Assembly (NCBI GenBank): GCA_905181965.1 | Contig: CAJIZY010000009.1 | Location: forward strand, 372,001 to 436,000 | DNA length: 64,000 bases | Source: Akkermansiaceae bacterium | GTDB lineage: Bacteria > Verrucomicrobiota > Verrucomicrobiia > Verrucomicrobiales > Akkermansiaceae | Reading direction: 5' to 3' | Shown here: one piece after another, positions 48,647 to 57,896 of the stretch | Numbering within the stretch: position 1 is the stretch's first letter | Layout of the letters: the number at the start of each line of letters is the position of its first letter | Notes under the pieces: model-generated | Told to the model about the DNA's origin: nothing | What the model saw: only the letters and a program-made list of their open reading frames with translations | The model's database searches: none | Made by a program: the position numbers and the translations under genes

Positions 48647-49922
48647 TTAGGGACGAAAAGAAAAAGTCAGATCAGCGGTATGGGAAATTTCGTTTACCAG
48701 CATTCTTCGCGGTTTAGACATCCCCTCCCAACTCTCTAAAAAAATAACTTCCTGACGCTCGTCGTTGTATCCCACAATGACCGAAGCATGAAGTGGTGAA
48801 CGCTTCTTTTTTGATGGCAATTCTTTTTTCCTCAATCCTTTCGAATCTTTGATCCTTCCCCGTCAGAAAATCATGCGATATTCGCGTGTGTAATTGATCG
48901 CGCTGGCGGTCCCAGCGACGCCACACAATGACCGGCATTCCAGCCCGAATCGAGCGCCTCACAATTTCATGATCGTAGTCACTTGTCCGATTAAGATTAA
49001 AACGTGCCTCCCGGGCTACCGAACTGTAAAGCCCAAGCATATCCGAACCCGCCGCAGAACCGGTGTTCTGAAATTTCCCGGCGACCGCAAGCCAATCTTC
49101 ATCCAGATGCAGGCCAAGATAACGCGCTACCATCACAAGAGTATTGAGCCCACAATAGGGCCGATATCCCTGCGGCACGACCTCTACTTTATTAAGAATC
49201 ACATCCCCCCGATCCGTCTCAGTGACCTTAGTAGAAAGGGCCTTGAGACGGTCCCTAACTCCTAATTCTTCTTGGGAAGAATCGAGCCAAGATTTAGAAG
49301 TACTTTGCCTTTTTCTCAGTCTGACTCTTAACAAACGATCCTTGGCCTCAAGAAACTGAATTAAGAGCCCTGATTCCTTATGCTCAAACTGACGATAGAT
49401 CGCTCGCAACCCCCGGGTCCTCCCCCGCTTAAAATCCCGGGGCCTTTTATCGATCTCTTTAAGATTTGCCTCAAGTTGCTCTGCGGTGCGGATGTAGAAT
49501 TCCTCGAACTGGATTTTCCGCTGTTCGACACGTTCTTGCAAGAGAGCCGCCGCTTGTTCAGCAGACATCCCATTGGGAACCCGACGATCAAGATAACCGA
49601 AAAATGATCCGGCATCAGCAAACGTAATCTGAAGTTCTTCAAGTTGCCCCTCCCGTTTCGAGGCCCGCACGAGAAGAGTCTGAACACCAAAAACCTTGGG
49701 GCGAGCCATTAAATAAGCCGAACTGACATTGATGATTCCGGCATCGGCTTCCCATTCACCAGGCAAGGCCTTCGAACCATCCCAAACGCCCAAATCTAGT
49801 AAAGCAGTGGTTAAATCCTTTTCATTAAGAGGACTCTCATGTTTCGCAAGCGCTCCAAGAACGGCATTTGGGATAGCCTGCAACGGAGCCATCAACCCCC
49901 ACATAAAAAAAGCCACTTTCAT
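48647..49922 (-). CDS. C39-like cysteine peptidase, secreted (one frameshift)
   Basis: Predicted papain-fold protein of about 425 residues. The ATG at 49922 starts a signal peptide (MKVAFFMWGLMAPLQA). A helical region at about residues 100-240 is rich in charged residues and may form coiled coil. The C39-like domain has the Cys in YRPYCGLNTLVMVARYLG. The His (LHASVIVGYN) falls in another frame: one extra A in the run at about 48829 separates ERIEEK from ELPSKKKRSPLHA, and the protein ends at 48647 (TADLTFSFRP). The residue after FLES, where an Asn/Asp usually sits, is not obvious. It follows an ompH gene; a link to envelope quality control is speculation. Confidence 0.75.
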
Positions 49923-49987
49923 GAGGTGTCTAAAACACCAATGAAAATGGCCCTGTAACATCAATCTTCAAAAAGTTTGAGTTGCTC

Positions 49988-50620
49988 TTATTCTCCGCTC
50001 GATCCTTCAGGTTTTTCTTGGCCAGCACCTTCGGAACCCTCCTTTGGAGCATCACGATTGATTCGCTCCAACATTTTAGCGGTCAGGCTAGTCGCGTCCT
50101 TCGTGTAGGCAAGGATAGGAACGGCAGATCCACTCGAACCACTTTTATCAAAAATATAATCATACCCTTCAGCCTTACCCAACTCACGAACCATAGCCAT
50201 AATTTCTTTCCGCAGACCTCCTAATTCAACCGCTTGCTTCTCGGAAAAAGCTGTTTTTTTTCGCGTAATCCAAGCAATCCGTGCATCCTCACGAGCCTTT
50301 GCTTCGGCCCGGATCGACTGTGCTTCACGGAAAAACTGCTCTTTCTTTTCCCGAGCAAATGAGGGGCTTTCAGCTGTCTTTTGCGCTTCGGCTGCCTCAG
50401 CCATCAACGCTTTGATTTCCTCGGCCTTCGTCTTATTTCTTTCAACGATTCGTTTTTCGTAGCCTTTGAAAGTTTCGAGAGCCGCGGATGACTTGTGAAA
50501 CTCGGCGAGGAGTTTTTGCATATTTACAGTCCCTATCTTGTCGTTCTCATCCTGCGCGAAAGAAGACGAAGCCATAATGAGAGCTGAAAAAAGAACAGCG
50601 ATGATTTTAAATGGTTTCAT
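49988..50620 (-). CDS. OmpH/Skp-like periplasmic chaperone (copy 3)
   Basis: Skp-family protein of 210 residues: signal peptide (IIAVLFSALIMASSSFA), then IGTVNMQKLLAEFH, a long charged coiled-coil pair (residues 50-130) and a C-terminal part with EGYDYIFDKSG, typical of OmpH. It is the last of three paralogues (see 50660 and 52412) and ends in an acidic, Gly- and Glu-rich tail. Skp holds unfolded outer-membrane proteins in the periplasm. Frame intact. Confidence 0.87.
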   Translation of the reverse strand: MKPFKIIAVLFSALIMASSSFAQDENDKIGTVNMQKLLAEFHKSSAALETFKGYEKRIVERNKTKAEEIKALMAEAAEAQKTAESPSFAREKKEQFFREAQSIRAEAKAREDARIAWITRKKTAFSEKQAVELGGLRKEIMAMVRELGKAEGYDYIFDKSGSSGSAVPILAYTKDATSLTAKMLERINRDAPKEGSEGAGQEKPEGSSGE

Positions 50621-50659
50621 AATATTTATAAGAGTGAATTATTCGAGATTAAGCTGATT

Positions 50660-51307
50660 TTATTTAGGTACTTCGCCTTTGGTCTTTGCTCCACCAGAAG
50701 TCTCCACTGTGACAGGAGAAGGTGCGTCTTTGTTCAATTTTTTCAGAACTGCATCGGTTAAATCGACGGTATTCCGGGAGTAAATCAAGAAGGGCGTCCG
50801 AGAGGAGGTTAGCCCTGACTCGTCAAAAACTAGATTTACATCAAGAGTAGCAGCGTAGTCGCTAACCGCTGTTTCAACCTTAGTCCTTATGTCATTAATC
50901 ATTCCAACCATCTTTTGGTTTAGGGATCGCCGCTGCCTCTGAAGGAACTCTTCGCCTTCCTTAATCAATACCGAGCGAGTAGCCGCAAGCTCTTGGTGGG
51001 AAGCTGCAATTTCCTTACGCTTCTTTTCAGCAAGCGAGGGGTCGTTAAACTCATTTTTCTTCTTACCTAGCTCCTCCTCAACGGCCTTTATCGCCACCAC
51101 CCTCTCCCTATAAGCAGCCTCAATTGAAGCCAATTCAACTTTTTCCTCGGCCTCGGCAGCCTTTTTTTCGTGAAACCCACTGAGGAGCTTCATCATATTT
51201 ACAGTCCCTACCTTTAGCTCCCCGGCTGAAGCGCTCAGGGCCATGCCGAGAGCAAGAAAAAGAAAGACGGTTTTTTGGCCGATCTGGAAAGGTAATGGAA
51301 TTCTCAT
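50660..51307 (-). CDS. OmpH/Skp-like periplasmic chaperone (copy 2)
   Basis: Paralogue of its neighbours, about 215 residues. The ATG at 51307 (MRIPLPFQIGQK) puts the signal peptide (VFLFLALGMALSASA) close to the N-terminus, while the longer open frame from 51358 overlaps lpxD and is unlikely. The KVGTVNMMKLLSGFH start of the mature domain, the coiled coil and the DVNLVFDESG C-terminal motif match OmpH. It lies 39 bp from copy 3 and 40 bp from lpxD, so the group is an operon. Confidence 0.87.
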   Translation of the reverse strand: MRIPLPFQIGQKTVFLFLALGMALSASAGELKVGTVNMMKLLSGFHEKKAAEAEEKVELASIEAAYRERVVAIKAVEEELGKKKNEFNDPSLAEKKRKEIAASHQELAATRSVLIKEGEEFLQRQRRSLNQKMVGMINDIRTKVETAVSDYAATLDVNLVFDESGLTSSRTPFLIYSRNTVDLTDAVLKKLNKDAPSPVTVETSGGAKTKGEVPK

Positions 51308-51347
51308 CGAAAATATTTTATTACAAAAGGCTAACGGGGAAAGAGTC

Positions 51348-52382
51348 TCATTCTCCAATGGGTTCCTCCAGCTTCTTTTTTAGGGCTCCAAATTCTTTAC
51401 GTAGCTCCGGAAGCCGGGAAAGAGCAGCAAGCTTTCTTTGCTCTTCTCGAATTGGACGCGCCGGATTACCCATATAAACGCCCGGTTTGTGAATACTCTT
51501 AAAAAGTCCGCTTTGAGCTGCCAGAACTGATTGATCAGTGATTTCTAAATGTCCGGCAACTCCAGCCTGAGCCGCAATAGTCACGTAATTTCCAAGGCGA
51601 CTGCTCCCGGCAATACCGCACTGGGCCACCACCAAACAATGTTTCCCGATCTTAACATTGTGGCCAATCTGCGCCATATTATCGACCTTCGTTCCCTCTC
51701 CCACCACTGTACTGCCGAATCTGGCCCGATCGACACAGCAATTGGCACCGATCTCAACATCGTTCTCGATTTCAACGATTCCCACCTGCGGTGTCTTCTG
51801 GTGCCTGCCATCAACCAGATCAAATCCGTAACCGTCTGAACCAATCACGCAACCCGGCTGCAGAATGACCCGGTCGCCGATCAGACAAGCTTCCCGGATA
51901 ATACTTCCAGGATGCAAAAGGCAATCCTTCCCGAGGGAAACATTACGGCCGATCAAACAGCCTGCTCCAATGATGCTTCCATCACCAATTTTCGCGCCCG
52001 ACTCAATCACCACTCCAGGAGCGACCTGCACCTTGGCCGGATCAATCTCAACATCGTCCGCAACGTGGGCCCCTTGAGAAATCCCGGGCTGAACAAGGGT
52101 TGATTGGGAGTGAAAATAGTCAATCACTCTTGAGAAGGCTACCGAGGGGTTATCGACTAAAAGTAGATGGCATCCGGCCGGCGACGAAAAATCGCCTTCT
52201 GGCACCAGAACCAGCGAAGCTTGAGTCGCCGTCAAGTGTGTCTCATAGCGAGAATTTCCTAAAAAGCTGATCTCGCCAGACTTAGCCTCAGTCAGCGAAC
52301 TTACTCCCGTATAGACATGATCATGATCATGATTGGGCGGAATGCCAATCAGATCATGCAGTTCTTTCCAACCAAGCGACAC
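51348..52382 (-). CDS. lpxD: UDP-3-O-acylglucosamine N-acyltransferase
   Basis: Third enzyme of lipid A synthesis, adding an acyl chain to UDP-3-O-acylglucosamine. The N-terminal uridine-binding part (EISFLGNSRYETHL, then ASLVLVPEGD) is followed by a left-handed beta-helix of hexapeptide repeats (VIESGAKIGDGSIIGAGCLIG onward) with HNVKIGKHCLVVAQ near the catalytic His, and a C-terminal helix. The 344 residues are a normal length. Frame intact. Its place between ompH copies mirrors the skp-lpxD linkage in proteobacteria. Confidence 0.94.
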   Translation of the reverse strand: MSLGWKELHDLIGIPPNHDHDHVYTGVSSLTEAKSGEISFLGNSRYETHLTATQASLVLVPEGDFSSPAGCHLLLVDNPSVAFSRVIDYFHSQSTLVQPGISQGAHVADDVEIDPAKVQVAPGVVIESGAKIGDGSIIGAGCLIGRNVSLGKDCLLHPGSIIREACLIGDRVILQPGCVIGSDGYGFDLVDGRHQKTPQVGIVEIENDVEIGANCCVDRARFGSTVVGEGTKVDNMAQIGHNVKIGKHCLVVAQCGIAGSSRLGNYVTIAAQAGVAGHLEITDQSVLAAQSGLFKSIHKPGVYMGNPARPIREEQRKLAALSRLPELRKEFGALKKKLEEPIGE

Positions 52383-52411
52383 CAGCGATAGCCAACTTTG
52401 GCTCGTAAGAT

Positions 52412-52990
52412 TTATTCTTCCTCACTTCCCTCGTTGATTTCAGCGAGGAGGGAGTTGGTAAGATCAGTGGTTTCGCGGGCATGTAGCACGAACGGAATCC
52501 CCTGATTGCTACTAGCCGAAACATCAAAAATAAAATCATAGTTTCCCTCTTTCGCACGCTCACTCACGGATCGTTGAATCTTGACCAAAATTCCCCGCAT
52601 TTGCTTTCGCATTTTGTCGCTAAGCGCACGATTTCGACGATTGAGGAATTCCTTCCTCTCTCGTTCCTTGGACTTTCCGTCCTGAGCCAAACCGTTGGAC
52701 TCCTCGAAGAAGTCGGCTTTCTCTTTCTCACCTATATCCTCCTTCTTGAGTTCCTCTCTAATCTGCTGGAGCTGAGCGTCAATCTCACGAATCTTGGCAA
52801 GCCGCTCGTTATTGTCACGCTGGATTCTTGCACGCTCGATATTGATCTCACGCTGAACTTTTCCAGTCTGGTAATAATCATTAAACAGGCGCTCCATGCT
52901 AACAGTGGCAATTTTCAAACGCTGTTGTGCGTGGAGGACAGGAGTGAGGCACAAAAGCGCGACGAAAAGGGGGAAGAGTGATTTTTTCAT
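52412..52990 (-). CDS. OmpH/Skp-like periplasmic chaperone (copy 1)
   Basis: First gene of the ompH-lpxD-ompH-ompH group, 192 residues. Signal peptide (LFPLFVALLCLTPVLHA) then LKIATVSMERLFNDYY, a coiled coil rich in Arg, Glu and Lys, and the YDFIFDVSASSNQG C-terminal motif. The gene sits directly before lpxD (29 bp), the usual skp-lpxD position. A 210-bp gap separates it from divergent panC; promoters for both must lie there but no clear box pair was found. Confidence 0.9.
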   Translation of the reverse strand: MKKSLFPLFVALLCLTPVLHAQQRLKIATVSMERLFNDYYQTGKVQREINIERARIQRDNNERLAKIREIDAQLQQIREELKKEDIGEKEKADFFEESNGLAQDGKSKERERKEFLNRRNRALSDKMRKQMRGILVKIQRSVSERAKEGNYDFIFDVSASSNQGIPFVLHARETTDLTNSLLAEINEGSEEE

Positions 52991-53200
52991 AATGAATTCG
53001 GATGAAATGAATCTTGCTAGGTTTTTTATGAAGAATTCTCGTTGCTACGTCAACTACGGGCTTGGAATTCGTATAATCTCCCAGTTTCCAAAGCGTAATA
53101 ATAAGGCCAAGACGTCCTTATTACGGCTATTCCACCAACTCGAGAGGTCAATTCGTAAGGTTTCTCATGGAATTTTGGTCAGAATCCACAACATTTCCCC

Positions 53201-54058
53201 ATGATCAAAGTCACCTCGGAGGTCAAAACGATTACTCAAATGACTCGCGACCTACCTGGTCCGCTCGCCTTGATCCCCACAATGGGGGCTCTCCATGAGG
53301 GACATCTAGCCCTGATTCGTCGCGCCCGCCAATTAGTTGGGCCCAATGGAACTGTTGCTATCTCGATTTTTGTCAATCCCATCCAATTCGATCGCACTTC
53401 CGATCTGGCCAACTACCCACGCCCGCTCAAAAGCGATCTGGCCCTCTGCGAGAAAGAAGGAGTCGATCTCGCCTTCACACCGGAAAAAGAGTTTCTCTAC
53501 CACTCCGACCACTCAGTCATTATAACCGAATCTCTCCTTTGTAAGGGCCTTTGCGGCTCGAGCCGTCCCGGACATTTTGACGGAGTCCTAACCGTCATAA
53601 TAAAGCTTTTCAATCTCCTTCAACCCACCCTTGCCATTTTTGGAGAAAAAGACTTCCAACAAATCGCTCTCATTCGCCGCATGGTTCGAGACCTGAATAT
53701 TCCAGTTGAAATAGTCGGGCATCCTACGGTCCGTGAGCTCGATGGACTTGCTCTCTCATCTCGCAACATTCGCCTCACCCAGGAATATCGTAAAGATGCT
53801 CCACGAATACAGCGTGCTCTCTCAGCAGCTAGCGACCTTGCCATCAACGGTGAACAGAACCCTGCCGCCTATCTTCTAAGCGCCAAAAAACACCTGCTCG
53901 CAAACGCTCCAGATGGCTTCTTCATAGAATATTTGGAACTCATCGACGCAGAATCCATGCAAGCTGTTTCTCTCATCACGAAGCCCGCTGTTCTTGCCAC
54001 GGCATGTTATTACGGAGAGATACGTCTGATCGATCATGTTAAGATTCTGACCGGTTGA
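53201..54058 (+). CDS. panC: Pantothenate synthetase
   Basis: Joins pantoate and beta-alanine with ATP to make pantothenate. The 285 residues have LIPTMGALHEGHLALIRRA (HIGH-like ATP site), FVNPIQF, PGHFDGVLTVI, FGEKDFQQ and the late SSRNIRL motif. Frame intact. No panB or panD partner is visible in the window. Confidence 0.96.
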   Translation: MIKVTSEVKTITQMTRDLPGPLALIPTMGALHEGHLALIRRARQLVGPNGTVAISIFVNPIQFDRTSDLANYPRPLKSDLALCEKEGVDLAFTPEKEFLYHSDHSVIITESLLCKGLCGSSRPGHFDGVLTVIIKLFNLLQPTLAIFGEKDFQQIALIRRMVRDLNIPVEIVGHPTVRELDGLALSSRNIRLTQEYRKDAPRIQRALSAASDLAINGEQNPAAYLLSAKKHLLANAPDGFFIEYLELIDAESMQAVSLITKPAVLATACYYGEIRLIDHVKILTG

Positions 54059-54225
54059 TCCACAAGTCCTTCATCGACCTAATTATCTGGCAAATTTGAC
54101 CGTATCTCAGATCTAAGGAGCTAAAACAGAGAGGTACCACTCTGCACTCGGGCAAAACAAGTGATGACAAAAGGTCTATAAAAATCGCTCTTGTCCACCT
54201 CCCTTAAAAGTCTAACTTTATAGGC

Positions 54226-54405
54226 ATGAAAGTTTTTATTCTACTGCTCGCCCCCATTTTCTTCGTTTCCTGCGCTGGCAACCAATCTAACGAACGTAGG
54301 CCCGTGCCGCCTCAAGGAAGCGATATTGGAAGTAAACCTTGGAACGACCCCTCGGTTGGACCTCGCCCTCAAGGTATTTTGGGCGGAATGGAACAAGGTC
54401 GATAA
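54226..54405 (+). CDS. Small proline/glycine-rich lipoprotein
   Basis: An open frame of 59 residues: a short hydrophobic signal (MKVFILLLAPIFFV) followed by a lipobox-like FVSC and then a Pro-, Gly- and Asn-rich stretch ending GGMEQGR. No known family is recognised. It lies 23 bp before the kinase gene on the same strand and may be co-transcribed with it. The coding call rests on the good signal and lipobox. Confidence 0.6.
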   Translation: MKVFILLLAPIFFVSCAGNQSNERRPVPPQGSDIGSKPWNDPSVGPRPQGILGGMEQGR

Positions 54406-54428
54406 ATTTGCCACCGTAACCGTCTGGA

Positions 54429-56729
54429 GTGAGTGATCCGGCTAGCGAAAAACCGATCCACGAATCCTGTGCTGCATGCGGCAAACTTTTAGACGTAACG
54501 AGCTTCAGCCCGTTCGACACTGTCAGCTGCCCTCGCTGCTCGGCCGAGACAAAAGTAAGACGAGTTTTTGGAAACTACCGCCTCGAAAGGCGCTTTGCCA
54601 CCGGGGGTATGAGCGTCATTTTCATTGGCTGGGATACCACGCTCAATCGCAGGGTCGCAATCAAAGTTCTCAACGAAGAATACTGTAACGACGAAACTCG
54701 CATCCAAGCCTTCGAAAACGAGGCCCGTCTCACCGCAAAAGTGAGTCACACCAATGTTGTTAAAATCTTCGCCGTCGATCGCGCGCACGGTCGCTTCTAC
54801 CTCGTCATGGAATTACTGGACGGTCGAAGCTTCGAACGGATCATGGGGGAACGCGGTGCTCTTCCCGAAGATGAGGTCCTGGAAATTGCTATCCAAATTG
54901 CATCCGGACTCAAAGCGGCAAAGCGAGCCGGCATAATCCACCGGGACGTCAAGCCCGGAAATATTCACATCGCCCCAGAGGGACGCGCCAGCCTTCTAGA
55001 CTTCGGACTCGCTCTAATCACCCAAGATGGAAGAGCCCAAGCAAAAGAAGCTTGGGCTACTCCCTACTACGTCCCCCCCGAGGCTCTTGAACGTGATATC
55101 GAAGATTTCCGAAGCGACATCTATGCTTTTGGCGCCACTCTTTATCACGGTTTAGCAGGATGCCCCCCTTTTGTATCAGCGACGAACTCAATCAGCAGCC
55201 TTCGCAAAGCCAAGAAAGCTATTCCAAAACTTTGTAAAGTGGCACCATGGATCAGCCGAAATACCGGCGAAGTCATTGATCGTATGATGGCCTTCAATCC
55301 CGACAATCGCTGGTCAAGTTACAGCAAAGTCATGAAAGCCCTTGAGCAGGCCCAGCTCACAATGGGCCAAGATTTTTCCTCTCCGATTCATATTCAGACC
55401 AGAATCAAAAGGCGGAAGTGGAAAACAATCTTCAGTATTATTTTCACCGTCGTCTTAATTTTAGGGAGTATCGGCTTAGCAACTTGGCAGCCCTGGATGA
55501 AAATTATCGTCGAGCCTAAAACTGAATCCGGAAGCAATGACGCTCAAAATAAAAAGCAAAAGATCTTCAACCCAAATGGTGAAAACCGACCAAGCATAGA
55601 GAAACGATGGGCCGAAGCCCGTCAGCTCACCAAATCTGGCAATTACGAAAAGGCTTCTGAGAGATTTCTTTCGATTTCACGCGATCCAACTGTTTCCGGA
55701 ATGGAGCAAGTCTGGACCTCTTTAGAAGCATCAATCGCAAATTCTTTGGCTGGTAAACCCGGTGCGGCTCGCCGGCTAATCTCAAAATCCCTCTCCGATC
55801 TTAACACTCTTCCAGAACAGCACTCGCAGCAGAAGCGCTACCGAGAACTCTGTCAGCTACTAGAACGCATCGAACCTCCCACAACCCACAATCTCCCTGA
55901 CGAGCCCAAGACTATTACTGACTGGATGGGGATCTTTGCCATCGCTCTCAAACTCTGGGAACAAGGCAAATGGGAGGAAGCGCTCCCCTTGTTTGCGAAC
56001 GTTCGTAGAGCCGAACTGCCCGACGAACTGTCTTGGTTTTTTATCTATCAAAATATAGCCGACGTCTATTTGGGAGATGGCCAAATTCTGGCCAGACTTA
56101 AAAAAATCCCCACTCCGAAAGACGAACAAGAAACTAACAGATTGCTCGGTGAAATCACTGATGCCTCAAGAAATCTTCGTTCTACGGGGCGAGCAAACTA
56201 CAATTTAAATGCCAGACTCACTCACCTCATCCAGCTTCGTAAAGAATTTCAAAACAGCCCAGTGTTCACACACTTCTTAACGTGGAAGAAATTACAAGCA
56301 CACCTCAGAAACAGAGGCTCATCATACCGCTTCGACGAGATCGGGACATTACTTCAAAACCCGCCGGAAGACGCTCCACCAGATGCAATTTGGGCTTGGT
56401 CTTACCTCCAAAGAAATGCCGCTGCTTTCCTGGACACCATTACCATCCACAACAACTGGATCACCGAGAAAAAAAATGGTGAGCAAATCACTGGAGTCTC
56501 CGGAGATAGCACTGGCTTAAAACTCGATGATGGATCCGTCGTCCCTTGGTCTGAAATCAAGCCCGAATACTTGTTGGATAAACGAGCCAATGAAGAAAGT
56601 CAGGCAATTGCCTTCGCCTGGTTAGTCGGATTAAATGAGCGGGCCGAAGAGATGGCCGAGGATTTGGCAAATCGTAACGAGGAATTTAAGAACACTTGGC
56701 AGCGCATCATCATCGCCATATCACAATAG
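54429..56729 (+). CDS. PknB-type Ser/Thr protein kinase with zinc-ribbon N-terminus and membrane anchor
   Basis: About 766 residues. An N-terminal zinc-ribbon-like set (CAACGK, then CPRC) precedes a complete kinase domain: ATGGMSVIF (glycine loop), VAIKVL (Lys), HRDVKPGNIH (catalytic Asp), DFGLAL and a PYYVPPEAL activation end. A membrane helix follows (TIFSIIFTVVLILGSIGLATW), then a 300-residue external region with TPR-like helices, ending in an SH3-like strand segment (GLKLDDGSVVPWSEI). The start is GTG at 54429; the nearest AG-rich site is too close to be ideal. Substrate unknown. Confidence 0.85.
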   Translation: MSDPASEKPIHESCAACGKLLDVTSFSPFDTVSCPRCSAETKVRRVFGNYRLERRFATGGMSVIFIGWDTTLNRRVAIKVLNEEYCNDETRIQAFENEARLTAKVSHTNVVKIFAVDRAHGRFYLVMELLDGRSFERIMGERGALPEDEVLEIAIQIASGLKAAKRAGIIHRDVKPGNIHIAPEGRASLLDFGLALITQDGRAQAKEAWATPYYVPPEALERDIEDFRSDIYAFGATLYHGLAGCPPFVSATNSISSLRKAKKAIPKLCKVAPWISRNTGEVIDRMMAFNPDNRWSSYSKVMKALEQAQLTMGQDFSSPIHIQTRIKRRKWKTIFSIIFTVVLILGSIGLATWQPWMKIIVEPKTESGSNDAQNKKQKIFNPNGENRPSIEKRWAEARQLTKSGNYEKASERFLSISRDPTVSGMEQVWTSLEASIANSLAGKPGAARRLISKSLSDLNTLPEQHSQQKRYRELCQLLERIEPPTTHNLPDEPKTITDWMGIFAIALKLWEQGKWEEALPLFANVRRAELPDELSWFFIYQNIADVYLGDGQILARLKKIPTPKDEQETNRLLGEITDASRNLRSTGRANYNLNARLTHLIQLRKEFQNSPVFTHFLTWKKLQAHLRNRGSSYRFDEIGTLLQNPPEDAPPDAIWAWSYLQRNAAAFLDTITIHNNWITEKKNGEQITGVSGDSTGLKLDDGSVVPWSEIKPEYLLDKRANEESQAIAFAWLVGLNERAEEMAEDLANRNEEFKNTWQRIIIAISQ

Positions 56730-56791
56730 ATCGACTCCTCCCGATCGACCTATATTTGATGAGTGAGATCTCCATGAAGATTTTCTTATAC

Positions 56792-56814
56792 GATGCTCAT
56801 AGAGCGTAATTTTT
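56792..56814 (+). terminator. Weak terminator after the kinase gene
   Basis: A short stem (ATGCTC / GAGCGT, one wobble pair, 3-base loop) followed by AATTTTTG, 63 bp after the kinase stop. It is small, so termination may be partial. The gap to the convergent esterase is 153 bp and shows nothing else. Confidence 0.35.
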
Positions 56815-56882
56815 GTTCAGTTTTTGCGCTGCTCAGACTTGAGCCAACACGCCTTGAAGGACTCACAAGCTAAATGCTGTAT

Positions 56883-57683
56883 TTATTTCTCACCAAGTTC
56901 ATCCGTTTTTTTACTTTTCTTCTGGTGAAATAGCCACCTTAACGCGTTTTCATCCCGATAGGTTCTATCCCATGAGTTATGCCCAAGACCTTCGTATTCA
57001 GTGTATTTCACCTTGCTACCAACCTTCTTAAGTGCTGTCACCATATCTTGTGACCGCTTCGTCTTAACAACATTGTCAGATCCACCGTGAAACACCCATA
57101 TTGGAACAGTCTTGATTACGCTCGCCAGCTCGGCATCACCACCCCCGCAAACGGGCATGGCTGCTGCAAAGATTTTTGGCATTCGTTGAACAATATCCCA
57201 TGTTCCAAATCCGCCCATGGAAAGACCAGTGACATAGATTCGCTTCTTATCCACGGGCAGCGTCTTGATGGACTCATTCACCAATTCGATCGTGAGTTGC
57301 ATTGTATCTGATGGCTCGATTGGCATCCTATGTGAAAGATCGCCCCACGGTGTATTGACCCATTGCTCGCCGGCAAGACACTGGGGTGCAATTATGATAG
57401 AGGGAATATTCTTCTTCTTTGAATAGGCCAAAAGGTCCTTAACCCCGTGGATCAACTGCTTCTTGTTATCACTCCCTCTTTCGCCAGCGCCGTGAAAAAA
57501 CAGAACGAAAGGATACTCTTTTTTAGGATCAAGATTTTCAGGGAGATGTATCCTGTAGTTCAAGAGTTTCCCTTTGTCGGATTTGAAAATCTTCGTATCA
57601 AAGGGAGTCGCTGCCTCCAATGAAATGGTGAAACAAAGGGTTAAGGATGTCAAAACGACACAAAATAATCGGCGGTTTTTCAT
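56883..57683 (-). CDS. Secreted alpha/beta-hydrolase (esterase)
   Basis: Exported hydrolase of about 266 residues. The ATG at 57683 (MKNRRLFCVVLTSLTL) gives a clean signal peptide; the 12 residues before it in the open frame are unconserved. Domain signs: PFVLFFHGAGERGSD (oxyanion region), the GLSMGGFG nucleophile elbow, HGGSDNVV (acid) and LGHNSWDR (catalytic His). It resembles the phospholipase/carboxylesterase or acetyl-xylan-esterase type. A role in polysaccharide de-esterification is inferred, not shown. The 213-bp gap to hrpB upstream shows no clear signal. Confidence 0.8.
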   Translation of the reverse strand: MKNRRLFCVVLTSLTLCFTISLEAATPFDTKIFKSDKGKLLNYRIHLPENLDPKKEYPFVLFFHGAGERGSDNKKQLIHGVKDLLAYSKKKNIPSIIIAPQCLAGEQWVNTPWGDLSHRMPIEPSDTMQLTIELVNESIKTLPVDKKRIYVTGLSMGGFGTWDIVQRMPKIFAAAMPVCGGGDAELASVIKTVPIWVFHGGSDNVVKTKRSQDMVTALKKVGSKVKYTEYEGLGHNSWDRTYRDENALRWLFHQKKSKKTDELGEK

Positions 57684-57896
57684 ATTTAAGTCTTTCCTTC
57701 TCTGGCGAATGTCAAGCACCTGCCATAAGCTAGCAGCCGCACCCTTTCTATTTCAAGATCGAGATTGTGATTAATATAACTATTTAGAACCGCAGCGACC
57801 AGCCTATTGGTAAGACCCGCTCGTTCATACCTCTATCTAAAGATAGAATATGTCAAAGCTACACCAACTCGTCTATAAAGGACTAATTTAAAAAGC

